This document shows positions 19,213 to 27,907 of a stretch of 64,000 nucleotides of DNA, in pieces. A program made the translations under genes and the position numbers. Positions within the stretch are counted from its first letter, which is position 1, and each line of letters starts with the position of its first letter. The notes under the pieces were generated by a model, which worked only from the letters and a program-made list of their open reading frames with translations, searched no databases and had not been told where the DNA came from. Origin of the DNA: Paraburkholderia phenoliruptrix (GTDB taxonomy: Bacteria > Pseudomonadota > Gammaproteobacteria > Burkholderiales > Burkholderiaceae). The stretch covers positions 186,001 to 250,000 of the forward strand of contig NZ_CADIKB010000004.1 of NCBI RefSeq assembly GCF_902859825.1, read 5' to 3'.

Positions 19213-19468
19213 ACCTTTCTCCGTCGCGCGCGCCAGCAAGGCGCTCGCATTGTGCAATTGTCGTTGCGATTTTCCGGGCGCGAGCAGAAAGGGGCGCCTC
19301 GATTCAAATTCGCCGCGCCTCACGTTGCACGCCAGGCCGCTCTGGGAGCGGATTCGAATTTTATCACGCCGCGGGGGCGCGGCAGAGACCGGCGTGGCTC
19401 GAAACTGCACGAAAAGTGTGCGTTTGCGGCGCGAATCGCGCGCCGCAGGGCCGTTTTTCAGGCAAACC

Positions 19469-20119
19469 TCAGTTCTTGGTCCCGAACAGCCGGTCGCCTG
19501 CGTCGCCGAGGCCCGGCACGATGTACGCGTGTTCGTTCAGATGCGAATCGAGCGATGCGACGAAGAGCTTCACGTCCGGATGCGCGTCCTGGAACACCTG
19601 CACGCCTTCCGGCGCGGCGACGAGCGCGAGGAACAGGATGTTCTCGGCCGCCACGTTGCGGCGCTTGAGCACGTCGACCGCGTGCACGGCGGAATAGCCG
19701 GTCGCAACCATTGGGTCGCACAGAATGAACACCCGGTCTTCGAGATCGGGCAGGCGCACGAGGTATTCAACCGGCCGGTGGTCGTCCGAGCGGTACACGC
19801 CGATGTGGCCCACCCGCGCCGACGGCACCAGCTCCAGCAGGCCGTCCGACATGCCGATGCCCGCGCGCAGCACCGGCACGATGGCGAGCTTCTTGCCGGC
19901 GATCACCGGCGCGTCGATCTCGACGAGCGGCGTATTCAGGCGGCGCGTGGTCATCGGCAGATTGCGGGTGATTTCGTAGCCCATCAGCAGCGTGATTTCG
20001 CGCAGCAGCTCGCGGAACGTGCGCGTTGACGTGTCCCGGTCGCGCATGTGCGACAGCTTGTGCTGGATCAGCGGGTGATCGAGGATGAAAAGATTGGGAA
20101 AACGGCTGTCCTGGGTCAT
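19469..20119 (-). CDS. upp: Uracil phosphoribosyltransferase
   Basis: 216 residues. The start [20 protein letters not shown] and [19 protein letters not shown] match Upp. The PRPP-binding loop reads [15 protein letters not shown], preceded by [17 protein letters not shown], and the uracil-binding C terminus has [18 protein letters not shown]. The enzyme salvages uracil to UMP with PRPP in the cytoplasm. The ATG at 20119 is the family start. It is divergent from the SDR gene at 20398 across about 280 bases that must hold both promoters. No uracil permease gene lies next to it here. Confidence 0.96.
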   Translation of the reverse strand: MTQDSRFPNLFILDHPLIQHKLSHMRDRDTSTRTFRELLREITLLMGYEITRNLPMTTRRLNTPLVEIDAPVIAGKKLAIVPVLRAGIGMSDGLLELVPSARVGHIGVYRSDDHRPVEYLVRLPDLEDRVFILCDPMVATGYSAVHAVDVLKRRNVAAENILFLALVAAPEGVQVFQDAHPDVKLFVASLDSHLNEHAYIVPGLGDAGDRLFGTKN

Positions 20120-20397
20120 GGCGGGCGCACAAGCGGTGGGAAAAGGCAAATTCGGGCAATCCGAGGTCGATTCAGGCTGGCTTCGAGGTCGACCCGGGAA
20201 TCGGTTCGGCGCGCCGCCCGGCCGGCGAGCACAACGTGCGACGACCGGCGGAACGCGCCACCGCGCAAGTTTACCGAAAGAGTGGCGTCCGAAGATACCC
20301 AAGATTGCAGCGGCCCGGCGCAGTCCGGCACCGATTCTTCTAGAATCGGGGGAAACTTTGCAATCATCGGCGACACGCCAGCGAGGAGAACGCATAC

Positions 20398-21177
20398 ATG
20401 GACATGGGAATCGCGGGGCGCACGGCGCTCGTTTGCGCGGCGAGCAAGGGCTTGGGGCGCGGTTGCGCCGAGGCGCTCGCGGCTGAAGGCGTGAATCTGA
20501 CGATCGTCGCGCGCACGGCCGCTACGCTCGAGGCGACGGCCGACCAGATCCGCCGGCAAAGCGGCGTCGAAGTGAAGACGGTGGCCTGCGACATCACTAC
20601 GCCCGAAGGCCGCGCCGCGGCGCTCGCCGCGTGTCCACAGCCGGACATCCTCGTCAATAATGCGGGCGGCCCGCCGCCCGGCGATTTCCGCAACTTCACG
20701 CACGACGACTGGATTCGCGCGCTGGAAAGCAACATGCTGACGCCGATCGAACTGATCCGCGCGACCATCGACGGGATGAGCGCGCGCGGCTACGGGCGCA
20801 TCGTCAACATCACGAGTTCCGCGGTGAAGGCGCCCATCGACGTGCTCGGCCTCTCCAACGGCGCGCGTTCGGGGCTGACCGGCTTCGTCGCGGGGCTGGC
20901 GCGCAAGATGGCGCCCACCGGCGTGACGATCAACAATCTGCTGCCGGGCATGTTCGACACGGACCGGATCGCCGTGACCATGGCGGCTACGGCAAAATCC
21001 CACAACATTTCCGTCGGCGAAGCGCGCCAGCAGCGCATGAAGGCGATTCCCGCCGGCCGCTTCGGCACGCCCGACGAGTTCGGCCGCGCCTGTGCCTTTT
21101 TGTGCAGCGTGCACGCGGGCTACATCACGGGACAGAACTGGTTGATCGACGGCGGCGCATATCCGGGTACATTCTAG
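20398..21177 (+). CDS. Atypical short-chain dehydrogenase/reductase-like protein
   Basis: 259 residues with a complete Rossmann fold. The cofactor loop is [18 protein letters not shown], followed by [15 protein letters not shown] and [16 protein letters not shown]. The usual catalytic YxxxK is absent: the aligned position reads [18 protein letters not shown], with no Tyr and with Arg where Lys is expected. The C-terminal [12 protein letters not shown] and [15 protein letters not shown] end ([14 protein letters not shown]) are normal. A subgroup of SDRs annotated as 'BKR-like' shares this loss, as I recall. It may use different chemistry, or be a binding or regulatory protein. AGGAGA precedes the ATG. 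mgsA follows 114 bases downstream. Confidence 0.85.
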   Translation: MDMGIAGRTALVCAASKGLGRGCAEALAAEGVNLTIVARTAATLEATADQIRRQSGVEVKTVACDITTPEGRAAALAACPQPDILVNNAGGPPPGDFRNFTHDDWIRALESNMLTPIELIRATIDGMSARGYGRIVNITSSAVKAPIDVLGLSNGARSGLTGFVAGLARKMAPTGVTINNLLPGMFDTDRIAVTMAATAKSHNISVGEARQQRMKAIPAGRFGTPDEFGRACAFLCSVHAGYITGQNWLIDGGAYPGTF

Positions 21178-21291
21178 GCGCGCACGTGTAGGCACTTTCC
21201 GGGCGCGCCGGCAGTTCTTCGCAGCACTTGCGGCAGCCATTCGCGCCGCAAACAACAACGACAATCACAACGGTTTCAGGAGTCTTACGTC

Positions 21292-21681
21292 ATGACCACC
21301 CGCATTGCGCTGATCGCGCACGATCACAAGAAAGACGACATCGTCGCGCTGGCCGGCGAATACGTCGACACGCTCAGGCGCTGCGACATCATCGCGACCG
21401 GCACGACCGGCGGGCGCATCAGCGACGCGCATGGCCTGCAGGTCGAGCGCATGCTGTCGGGCCCGCACGGCGGCGACTTGCAGATCGGCGCGCAACTGGC
21501 GGAAGGCCGCGTCGACATGGTCATCTTTCTGCGCGATCCGATGACGCCGCAGCCGCACGAGCCGGACATCAACGCACTCGTGCGCGCCTGCGACGTGCAC
21601 AACATTCCGTGCGCGACCAATATTTCGACCGCGCGCATGATTCTCGACGTGCTCACGTTGCGGTTCACGCAGCAGGCCTGA
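21292..21681 (+). CDS. mgsA: Methylglyoxal synthase
   Basis: 129 residues. It begins [20 protein letters not shown], the canonical MgsA start with the phosphate-binding HDxxK. Next come [11 protein letters not shown] and [19 protein letters not shown], then [20 protein letters not shown] with the Asp region used for proton abstraction, and [10 protein letters not shown]. MgsA converts dihydroxyacetone phosphate to methylglyoxal and phosphate, bypassing lower glycolysis when phosphate is short. It is a cytoplasmic homohexamer. AGGAG precedes the ATG. The quinone reductase gene follows after 78 bases; co-transcription is possible. Confidence 0.95.
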   Translation: MTTRIALIAHDHKKDDIVALAGEYVDTLRRCDIIATGTTGGRISDAHGLQVERMLSGPHGGDLQIGAQLAEGRVDMVIFLRDPMTPQPHEPDINALVRACDVHNIPCATNISTARMILDVLTLRFTQQA

Positions 21682-21759
21682 GGCGGCGTGCTGAGAAGTC
21701 ATCGGCAACAAGTGGATGCCAGCACAACCAGAGCGCATTCCCTATCAAGGAGACGTTGA

Positions 21760-22734
21760 ATGGTCAAAGCAATCCGATTCGATAAAACCGGCGGCCCCGA
21801 GGTCATGAAATGGGTCGACGTCGAAGTAGGCGACCCCGCCGCGGGCGAAATTCGCGTCCGTCAGACGGCGGTCGGGCTCAACTATATCGACGTATATTTC
21901 CGCACCGGCCTGTATCCGTTGCCGCTGCCGGGCGGCCTCGGCATGGAAGCCGCGGGCGAAGTGACGGCGGTCGGCGCGGGGGTGAGCCATCTGCAAGCGG
22001 GCGACCGCGTCGCCTACGTCGCGAGGCCGCCGGGCGCATATGCGCAGGAACGCGTGCTGCCGGCGGCGCAGGTCATCAAGCTGCCGGACACGATCAGCGA
22101 CGAGCAGGCGGCCTCGGTGATGCTGCAAGGTCTTACCGCGCAGTATCTGCTGCGCCGCACGTATCCGGTGAAAGCGGGCGACACGATCCTGATTCAGGCC
22201 GCGGCGGGCGGCGTCGGCCTGCTGGTGTGCCAGTGGGCAAAGGCGCTGGGCGCGACTGTGATCGGCACGGTCGGCTCGGACGAGAAGGCGGACATCGCCC
22301 GCGCGCACGGCTGCGACCACGCCATCGTCTATACGCGCGAAAACTTCACGAAGCGCGTGCGCGAGATCACTAACGGCGCGGGCGTGCCGGTGGTATACGA
22401 CTCGATCGGTAAAGATACGTTTACCGGCTCGCTCGATTGCCTCGCGCCGCTCGGCATGTTCGTGAGCTTCGGCAATGCGTCGGGACCGCTGCCGCCCATC
22501 GACTCGTCCGAATTCGCCGGACGCGGCTCGCTGTTCTTCACGCGCCCCACGCTGTTTACGTATATGGGCAAGCGCAGCGACTACGAGGCAATGGCCGCCG
22601 AACTCTTCGACGTGCTGAGTTCCGGCAAGGTGAAGACGAGCATCAATCAGCGCTACGCACTCGCCGACGTCGGTCAGGCGCATGCGGACCTCGAAGCGCG
22701 CAAGACCACAGGCTCGACCATTCTGCTGCCGTAG
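21760..22734 (+). CDS. qor: NADPH:quinone oxidoreductase (Qor, zeta-crystallin type)
   Basis: 324 residues of the medium-chain dehydrogenase/reductase superfamily without zinc ligands. The N-terminal catalytic domain has VGLNYIDVYFRTGLYPLPLP and GLGMEAAGEV, close to E. coli Qor. The Rossmann segment is DTILIQAAAGGVGLLVCQWA, with AAAGGVG as the nucleotide loop. FVSFGNASGPLPPIDSSEF and SLFFTRPTLFTYM further identify the family. The enzyme reduces quinones with NADPH in the cytoplasm and may detoxify them. AAGGAG precedes the ATG. A strong terminator follows, so it ends a transcript. Confidence 0.92.
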   Translation: MVKAIRFDKTGGPEVMKWVDVEVGDPAAGEIRVRQTAVGLNYIDVYFRTGLYPLPLPGGLGMEAAGEVTAVGAGVSHLQAGDRVAYVARPPGAYAQERVLPAAQVIKLPDTISDEQAASVMLQGLTAQYLLRRTYPVKAGDTILIQAAAGGVGLLVCQWAKALGATVIGTVGSDEKADIARAHGCDHAIVYTRENFTKRVREITNGAGVPVVYDSIGKDTFTGSLDCLAPLGMFVSFGNASGPLPPIDSSEFAGRGSLFFTRPTLFTYMGKRSDYEAMAAELFDVLSSGKVKTSINQRYALADVGQAHADLEARKTTGSTILLP

Positions 22735-22762
22735 TCTTTCCCGCTTTCGTCGTCCAACCCGG

Positions 22763-22800
22763 GGCCGTTCCATCTCGCGATGGAGCGGCCTTCGTCTTTT
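22763..22800 (+). terminator. Rho-independent terminator after qor
   Basis: A 12-bp stem (GGCCGTTCCATC with GATGGAGCGGCC, one G-T pair) closes a TCGC tetraloop and is followed by TTCGTCTTTT. It lies 29 bases after the quinone reductase stop and separates it from the kdp region. Confidence 0.85.
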
Positions 22801-22810
22801 CTGCATGTCG

Positions 22811-22828
22811 TTTACACGATTTTTATAC
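22811..22828 (+). promoter_or_regulatory. Candidate KdpE operator upstream of kdp
   Basis: Two heptamers, TTTACAC and TTTATAC, form a direct repeat with an 11-base period and are followed by a G/C run (GGCCCCC). OmpR-family regulators bind such tandem half-sites. The E. coli kdpFABC operator, as I recall it, contains the same two heptamers next to a C-rich stretch. It lies 83 bases before the first kdp ORF. Binding is inferred. Confidence 0.5.
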
Positions 22829-22910
22829 GGCCCCCATCAGCTTTGATCAGGCCTTTACGCGCGTGCGCCTATCGTTGCAGCTATCCAAAGTCCGTGAATG
22901 GAGAACAAAA

Positions 22911-23024
22911 ATGGATGTGCTGTACGTCGGGGCCATCGCGCTCTTTACCGCGCTGACCGTTGCACTGATTGCCGGCTGCGAGAAGCTGCTGCTGACTCGC
23001 CGCGGACAGGGAGCGCGCTCATGA
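22911..23024 (+). CDS. 37-residue membrane microprotein leading the kdp operon
   Basis: This small ORF begins MDVLYVGAIALFTALTVALI and ends AGCEKLLLTRRGQGARS. One hydrophobic span (about residues 4-21) is followed by a Cys and a basic tail, which predicts an N-out, C-in single-pass inner-membrane protein. GGAG lies seven bases before the ATG. Its stop overlaps the kdpF start as ATGA, so translation is probably coupled. It is distinct from kdpF, which follows with its own typical sequence. Comparable short 'GC-x-x-L' ORFs occur upstream of kdpF in other genomes as I recall, but I cannot name a characterised one. A role as an accessory Kdp peptide is inference. Confidence 0.7.
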   Translation: MDVLYVGAIALFTALTVALIAGCEKLLLTRRGQGARS

Positions 23025-23113
23025 ACTGGATGCTGTGGATGTCGGGCGCGGCGACCGCGCTGCTGTTCGCCTACCTGGTCTACGCGCTGTTGCGCGCGGA
23101 GGACATCGAATGA
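23021..23113 (+). CDS. kdpF: KdpF, small subunit of the K+-transporting ATPase
   Basis: A 30-residue single-span peptide, MNWMLWMSGAATALLFAYLV then [10 protein letters not shown]. The 'Y.l.aLlr.Ed' end is typical of KdpF, which binds the KdpFABC complex at the KdpA/KdpB interface and stabilises it like a lipid. AGGGAG precedes the start. It overlaps the preceding microprotein ORF (ATGA) and its own stop overlaps the kdpA ATG in the same way, so three reading frames are linked by four-base overlaps. Confidence 0.9.
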   Translation: MNWMLWMSGAATALLFAYLVYALLRAEDIE

Positions 23114-24915
23114 ATGCGAACAATGTCCTGCAGGCCGGGCTCTTCATTGTCCTGCTGCTCGCTGCAGCGGTGCCGCTGTCGCGCTACCTTGGCGGCGTCA
23201 TGGACGGCAGCGCGCGCGTGCTGCGCTTTGGCGGACCGGTCGAGCGGCTCCTGTACCGCATGGCCGGCGTGAATCCGTCGAGCGAAATGAGCTGGAAGCA
23301 CTACGCAATCGCCACGGTCGCGTTCAACGCGCTCGGCGTCGTCTTTCTTTATCTGCTGTTGCGCGTGCAAGGCATGCTGCCCGGCAACCCCCAGCAACTC
23401 GGCCCGATGACGGTGGACGGCGCGTTCAACACCGCCATCAGTTTCGTGACCAACACCAACTGGCAGGATTACACGCCCGAGCAGACGGTCGGTTATCTGA
23501 CGCAGATGCTCGGCTTCACGGTGCAGAACTTCCTGTCGGCGGCGACCGGCATCGTGGTCGTGATCGCACTGATTCGCGGCTTTGCTCGCCATACCGCGCA
23601 AACCATCGGCAACTTCTGGGTCGACCTGACACGCGTCACGCTCTACGTGCTGCTGCCGATGTCGGTCGTTCTCGCCGCTCTGCTGATGAGCCAGGGCGTG
23701 ATCCAGAATTTCAAGGCCTACGAAAACGTGCCCACGCTGCAGACGACGAGCTATGCCGCGCCCAAACTCGACGCGCAAGGCAATCCGTTGAAGGATGCGA
23801 AGGGCAACGCGCTGACGGTCGACACGCCGGTCAAGACGCAGACCATTGCGATGGGCCCCGTCGCTTCGCAGGAAGCGATCAAGATGCTCGGCACGAACGG
23901 CGGCGGCTTTTTTAACGGCAATTCGGCGCATCCGTTTGAAAATCCGACGCCGTTCTCCAACTTCCTGCAAATGTTCGCCATCCTGATTATTCCGGCGGCA
24001 CTCGCGCTGGTGTTCGGCCGCATGATCGCGGACCGCAAGCAGGGCGTCGCGGTGCTTGCCGCGATGACGCTCGCGTTCGGCGTCTGCGTGTTCGGCGAGA
24101 TCGGCGCGGAGCAGGTCGGCAATCCGGCGCTCGCGGCGTTGCATGTCGATCAGTCGGCGAATGCGATGCAGCCGGGCGGCAACGCCGAGGGCAAGGAGAC
24201 ACGCTTCGGCATTGCCCAGTCGGGCCTCTTCACGGTAGCGACCACGGCAGCCTCGTGCGGCGCAGTCGCCAATATGCATGACTCGCTCACGCCGCTCGGC
24301 GGCCTCTATCCGCTTCTTTTGATGCAGCTTGGCGAGGTGATCTTCGGCGGCGTCGGCTCAGGGCTGTACGGCATGCTCGTGTTCGCGCTGCTCGCGGTCT
24401 TCGTGGCGGGCTTGATGATCGGACGAACGCCTGAGTATGTCGGCAAGAAGATCGAAGCCTATGAAATGAAGATGGTATCCATAGTCGTGCTGTTGACGCC
24501 GCTACTCGTACTGGTGGGCAGCTCGATCGCGGTGCTGAGCGACGCGGGCAAGGCGGGCATTGCCAATCCGGGCGCGCATGGATTCTCCGAAATCCTCTAC
24601 GCGTTCAGCTCGGCGGCCAACAACAACGGCAGCGCGTTCGCGGGCCTCACCGTGGGCACGCCGTTCTACAACTGGCTGACCGCCATTGCGATGTGGTTCG
24701 GCCGCTTCGGCACGATCGTTCCGGTGCTCGCCATTGCCGGCTCGCTCGCGGCCAAGAAGCGCATCGGCGTAACGGGCGGCACCTTGCCGACGCATGGACC
24801 GCTCTTCGTCGTGCTGCTGCTCGGCACCGTGCTGCTGGTCGGCGCGCTCACTTACGTACCGGCGCTTGCGCTCGGCCCGGGCGTCGAACATCTGATGATG
24901 ATGGGCGCTCATTGA
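23110..24915 (+). CDS. kdpA: Potassium-transporting ATPase, K+-binding subunit KdpA
   Basis: 601 residues with about ten membrane spans, related to Trk/Ktr channels. The four selectivity-filter repeats can be seen: [56 protein letters not shown] and [13 protein letters not shown]. KdpA selects K+ and passes it through an intersubunit tunnel to KdpB. The start at 23110 overlaps the kdpF stop (ATGA) with GGAGG upstream; this gives [12 protein letters not shown], a good family start. It is the first large gene of the kdp operon, followed by kdpB after 82 bases. Confidence 0.97.
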   Translation: MNANNVLQAGLFIVLLLAAAVPLSRYLGGVMDGSARVLRFGGPVERLLYRMAGVNPSSEMSWKHYAIATVAFNALGVVFLYLLLRVQGMLPGNPQQLGPMTVDGAFNTAISFVTNTNWQDYTPEQTVGYLTQMLGFTVQNFLSAATGIVVVIALIRGFARHTAQTIGNFWVDLTRVTLYVLLPMSVVLAALLMSQGVIQNFKAYENVPTLQTTSYAAPKLDAQGNPLKDAKGNALTVDTPVKTQTIAMGPVASQEAIKMLGTNGGGFFNGNSAHPFENPTPFSNFLQMFAILIIPAALALVFGRMIADRKQGVAVLAAMTLAFGVCVFGEIGAEQVGNPALAALHVDQSANAMQPGGNAEGKETRFGIAQSGLFTVATTAASCGAVANMHDSLTPLGGLYPLLLMQLGEVIFGGVGSGLYGMLVFALLAVFVAGLMIGRTPEYVGKKIEAYEMKMVSIVVLLTPLLVLVGSSIAVLSDAGKAGIANPGAHGFSEILYAFSSAANNNGSAFAGLTVGTPFYNWLTAIAMWFGRFGTIVPVLAIAGSLAAKKRIGVTGGTLPTHGPLFVVLLLGTVLLVGALTYVPALALGPGVEHLMMMGAH

Positions 24916-24997
24916 CGCGGGCTCACGGGCCTGCGCGAGGCAACGAGTCGACGCATGTTCTAGCGCGTCAGCAGCCAATGCGACATTCGAGGATTCA

Positions 24998-27121
24998 ATG
25001 ACTGAACACCATGCAACGAGGTCCATGTTCGACCCGGCGCTGCTGCGCCCGGCGATCGCGGACTCATTCAGGAAGCTCACGCCGCGCACGCAGTTCCGCA
25101 ATCCGGTGATGTTCTGCGTATATGTAGGCAGTATTCTGACCACCATCCTGTGGATCGCCGCGCTCGCCGGCGAGGCGGAGGCGCCGGCGGGTTTCATTCT
25201 CGCGGTCACGCTGTGGCTGTGGTTCACGGTGCTGTTCGCAAACTTCGCCGAGGCGCTTGCCGAGGGCCGCTCGAAGGCCCAGGCCGCGTCGCTGCGCAGC
25301 GCCAAGAAAGATGTGATGGCGAAGAAGCTCAACGAGCCGCATCCCAAGTCGCCGATCCGTATTCTCACGGCGTCGGACTTGCGCCGCGGCGACGTCGTGC
25401 TGGTCGAAACCGGCGATGTGATTCCCGCGGACGGCGAAGTGCTCGAGGGCGTGGCCTCCGTCGACGAATCGGCGATCACCGGTGAATCCGCGCCGGTGAT
25501 CCGCGAGTCGGGCGGCGACTTTTCGTCGGTGACGGGCGGCACGCGCGTGCTGTCCGACTGGATCGTCGTGCGCGTGACGGCCAATCCGGGCGAGGCGTTT
25601 CTCGACCGCATGATCGCGATGGTGGAAGGCGCGAAGCGTCAGAAGACGCCCAACGAAATCGCGCTGACCATTCTGCTCGTTGCACTGACCATCGTGATGC
25701 TGCTCGCGACCGCGACCTTGCTGCCGTTCTCGATGTTTGCCGTGGAAGCGGCGCATCTGGCGAATTCGGCGGGACATGTCGTGACGATTACCGCCTTGGT
25801 CGCGCTGCTCGTGTGCCTGATTCCGACCACGATCGGCGGATTGCTGTCGGCCATCGGCGTGGCCGGCATGAGCCGCATGATGCAGGCAAACGTGATCGCG
25901 ACGTCGGGCCGCGCGGTGGAAGCGGCCGGCGACGTCGACGTGCTGCTGCTCGACAAGACCGGCACGATCACGCTCGGCAACCGGCAGGCGTCGCGCTTCA
26001 TTCCGGCGCCGGCGCTCACAGAAGAAGCGCTCGCAGACGCGGCGCAACTTTCGTCGCTCGCCGACGAGACGCCCGAGGGCCGCAGCATCGTCGTGCTTGC
26101 AAAAGAGCGCTTCAACATCCGGCAACGCGATATGGCGTCGCTGCACGCGGAGTTTCTCGCGTTCACCGCGCAAACGCGCATGAGCGGCGTCGATCTGTCG
26201 CCTAAGGACGCGCCTTCCGCTGCGCCGCGCCGCGAGATCCGCAAAGGCGCGGCCGACGCGGTCAGGCATTACGTCGAAGCGAACGGCGGCCGTTTCCCGA
26301 ACGAAGTCAGCACGGCGGTGGCCGACGTCGCGCGGCGCGGCAGCACGCCGCTCGTCGTCGCGGAAAAGGGCGAGCAGGGTGCGCGCGTGCTCGGCGTGAT
26401 CGAGTTGAAGGACGTGGTGAAAGGCGGCATCAAGGAGCGCTTTGCCGAACTGCGCAAGATGGGCATCAAAACGGTGATGGTGACGGGCGACAACCGGTTG
26501 ACCGCCGCGGCGATCGCGGCCGAAGCCGGCGTGGACGATTTCCTCGCGGAAGCCACGCCCGAAGCCAAGCTCGCGACGATCCGCGCGCATCAGGCGGAAG
26601 GCCGTCTCGTGGCGATGACGGGCGACGGCACCAACGACGCCCCCGCGCTCGCGCAGGCCGACGTTGCAGTGGCGATGAACACCGGCACGCAGGCCGCGAA
26701 GGAAGCCGGCAACATGGTCGACCTCGACTCGAATCCGACCAAGCTGATCGAGATCGTCGAAATCGGCAAGCAGATGCTCATGACGCGCGGCTCGCTCACC
26801 ACCTTCTCTATCGCGAACGACCTTGCCAAGTACTTCGCAATCATTCCGGCTGCGTTCGCGACCACGTATCCGGCGCTCAATGCGCTGAACGTCATGCATC
26901 TCGCGACGCCCACCTCCGCGATCATGTCGGCGGTGATTTTCAACGCGCTCATCATCGTGCTGCTGATTCCGCTCGCGCTCAAGGGCGTGCGTTATCGCGC
27001 GCTCGGCGCGGCCGTGCTGCTGCGACGCAATCTGCTCGTGTACGGACTGGGCGGGATCCTCGTGCCGTTCGTCGGCATCAAGTTGATCGATATGGTGCTC
27101 GCCGCATTCGGCTGGGTCTGA
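24998..27121 (+). CDS. kdpB: Potassium-transporting ATPase, ATP-binding subunit KdpB
   Basis: 707 residues, a P-type ATPase of class IA. The actuator motif is [15 protein letters not shown]. The phosphorylation site is [15 protein letters not shown], with the acceptor Asp at residue 319. The nucleotide and hinge parts include [16 protein letters not shown] and [20 protein letters not shown]. About seven membrane spans are evident. KdpB hydrolyses ATP to drive K+ uptake at micromolar external levels in the KdpFABC complex. The Ser residue phosphorylated for inhibition in E. coli lies in the TGES region, which is present here. The next gene, kdpC, starts 30 bases on. Confidence 0.97.
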   Translation: MTEHHATRSMFDPALLRPAIADSFRKLTPRTQFRNPVMFCVYVGSILTTILWIAALAGEAEAPAGFILAVTLWLWFTVLFANFAEALAEGRSKAQAASLRSAKKDVMAKKLNEPHPKSPIRILTASDLRRGDVVLVETGDVIPADGEVLEGVASVDESAITGESAPVIRESGGDFSSVTGGTRVLSDWIVVRVTANPGEAFLDRMIAMVEGAKRQKTPNEIALTILLVALTIVMLLATATLLPFSMFAVEAAHLANSAGHVVTITALVALLVCLIPTTIGGLLSAIGVAGMSRMMQANVIATSGRAVEAAGDVDVLLLDKTGTITLGNRQASRFIPAPALTEEALADAAQLSSLADETPEGRSIVVLAKERFNIRQRDMASLHAEFLAFTAQTRMSGVDLSPKDAPSAAPRREIRKGAADAVRHYVEANGGRFPNEVSTAVADVARRGSTPLVVAEKGEQGARVLGVIELKDVVKGGIKERFAELRKMGIKTVMVTGDNRLTAAAIAAEAGVDDFLAEATPEAKLATIRAHQAEGRLVAMTGDGTNDAPALAQADVAVAMNTGTQAAKEAGNMVDLDSNPTKLIEIVEIGKQMLMTRGSLTTFSIANDLAKYFAIIPAAFATTYPALNALNVMHLATPTSAIMSAVIFNALIIVLLIPLALKGVRYRALGAAVLLRRNLLVYGLGGILVPFVGIKLIDMVLAAFGWV

Positions 27122-27151
27122 TAAACGGCAGGCTACAAGGAAACTATCATC

Positions 27152-27730
27152 ATGAAGAATCTGTTGCGTCCGTTGATCGTCGTTTTTGCGGTGCTGAGCG
27201 CCGTGACGGGTCTCGCTTATCCGGCGTTGATGACCGCCGTCGGCCAGACGCTCTTTCGCGACGAGGCGAACGGCAGTCTGATCGAACAGGACGGCAAGGT
27301 GGTCGGCTCGAAGCTGATCGGCCAGCAGTTCGACGCGCCGCAATACTTCTGGGGGCGGCTGTCGGCGACGAGCCCGATGCCGTACAACGCGCAGAATTCG
27401 GGCGGCTCGAACTTCGGGCCGACCAATCCCGCGTTGCTCGACGAAGTGAAAGGCCGCATCGACGCATTGAAGGCCGCGGGCACCGACCTGTCGAAGCCGG
27501 TGCCGGTCGATCTCGTGACGTCGTCGGGCAGCGGTCTCGATCCGGAGATCAGCCCGGCGGCTGCCGCGTATCAGGTCGAACGGGTGGCAAAAGCGCGCGG
27601 GCTCGCGCCCAACGAAGTACAGGCGCTGGTCGACCGTTATACGAGGGCGCGTCAATTCGGCGTGCTGGGCGAGCCGCGAGTGAACGTGCTGCAACTGAAC
27701 CTCGCGCTTGCCGAAAGGGAGCGCGGTTGA
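27152..27730 (+). CDS. kdpC: Potassium-transporting ATPase subunit KdpC
   Basis: 192 residues with a single N-terminal membrane anchor ([20 protein letters not shown]), then the periplasmic domain with [33 protein letters not shown] and [20 protein letters not shown], and the closing [15 protein letters not shown]. KdpC is the essential accessory subunit that docks on KdpA and raises ATP affinity. AAGGAAA precedes the ATG. A 177-base gap with short repeats separates it from kdpD, so the sensor genes may have an additional promoter. Confidence 0.96.
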   Translation: MKNLLRPLIVVFAVLSAVTGLAYPALMTAVGQTLFRDEANGSLIEQDGKVVGSKLIGQQFDAPQYFWGRLSATSPMPYNAQNSGGSNFGPTNPALLDEVKGRIDALKAAGTDLSKPVPVDLVTSSGSGLDPEISPAAAAYQVERVAKARGLAPNEVQALVDRYTRARQFGVLGEPRVNVLQLNLALAERERG

Positions 27731-27771
27731 GCGCCGCGCTCATGGAGAGCCGTTACGTCGGCGCGGTTCGT

Positions 27772-27804
27772 GGTTCGCCGTTCGTGGGTCGCGGTTCGCC
27801 GTTC
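27772..27804 (+). repeat. 12-bp direct repeat between kdpC and kdpD
   Basis: GGTTCGCCGTTC occurs exactly twice, at 27772-27783 and 27793-27804, 21 bases apart, in a stretch rich in GTTCG/GGTCG variants. It lies in the 177-base gap between kdpC and kdpD and contains no gene that I can support. It may be a slippage repeat or an operator. Confidence 0.6.
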
Positions 27805-27907
27805 TGCCGCGGCGCGGACCGTGGCGTGGCGGGAGACCATTTGCCCACGAGCCGCCGCCGTGCCACCATTGCACGCACGACCGCGCGCACGATGACAACA
27901 CGCAAGC

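Noticed and set aside
25064..27694. 876-codon open frame on the minus strand opposite kdpB and kdpC
   Set aside because: Arg/His/Asp-rich low-complexity translation, no domain, and kdpBC on the plus strand are certain.
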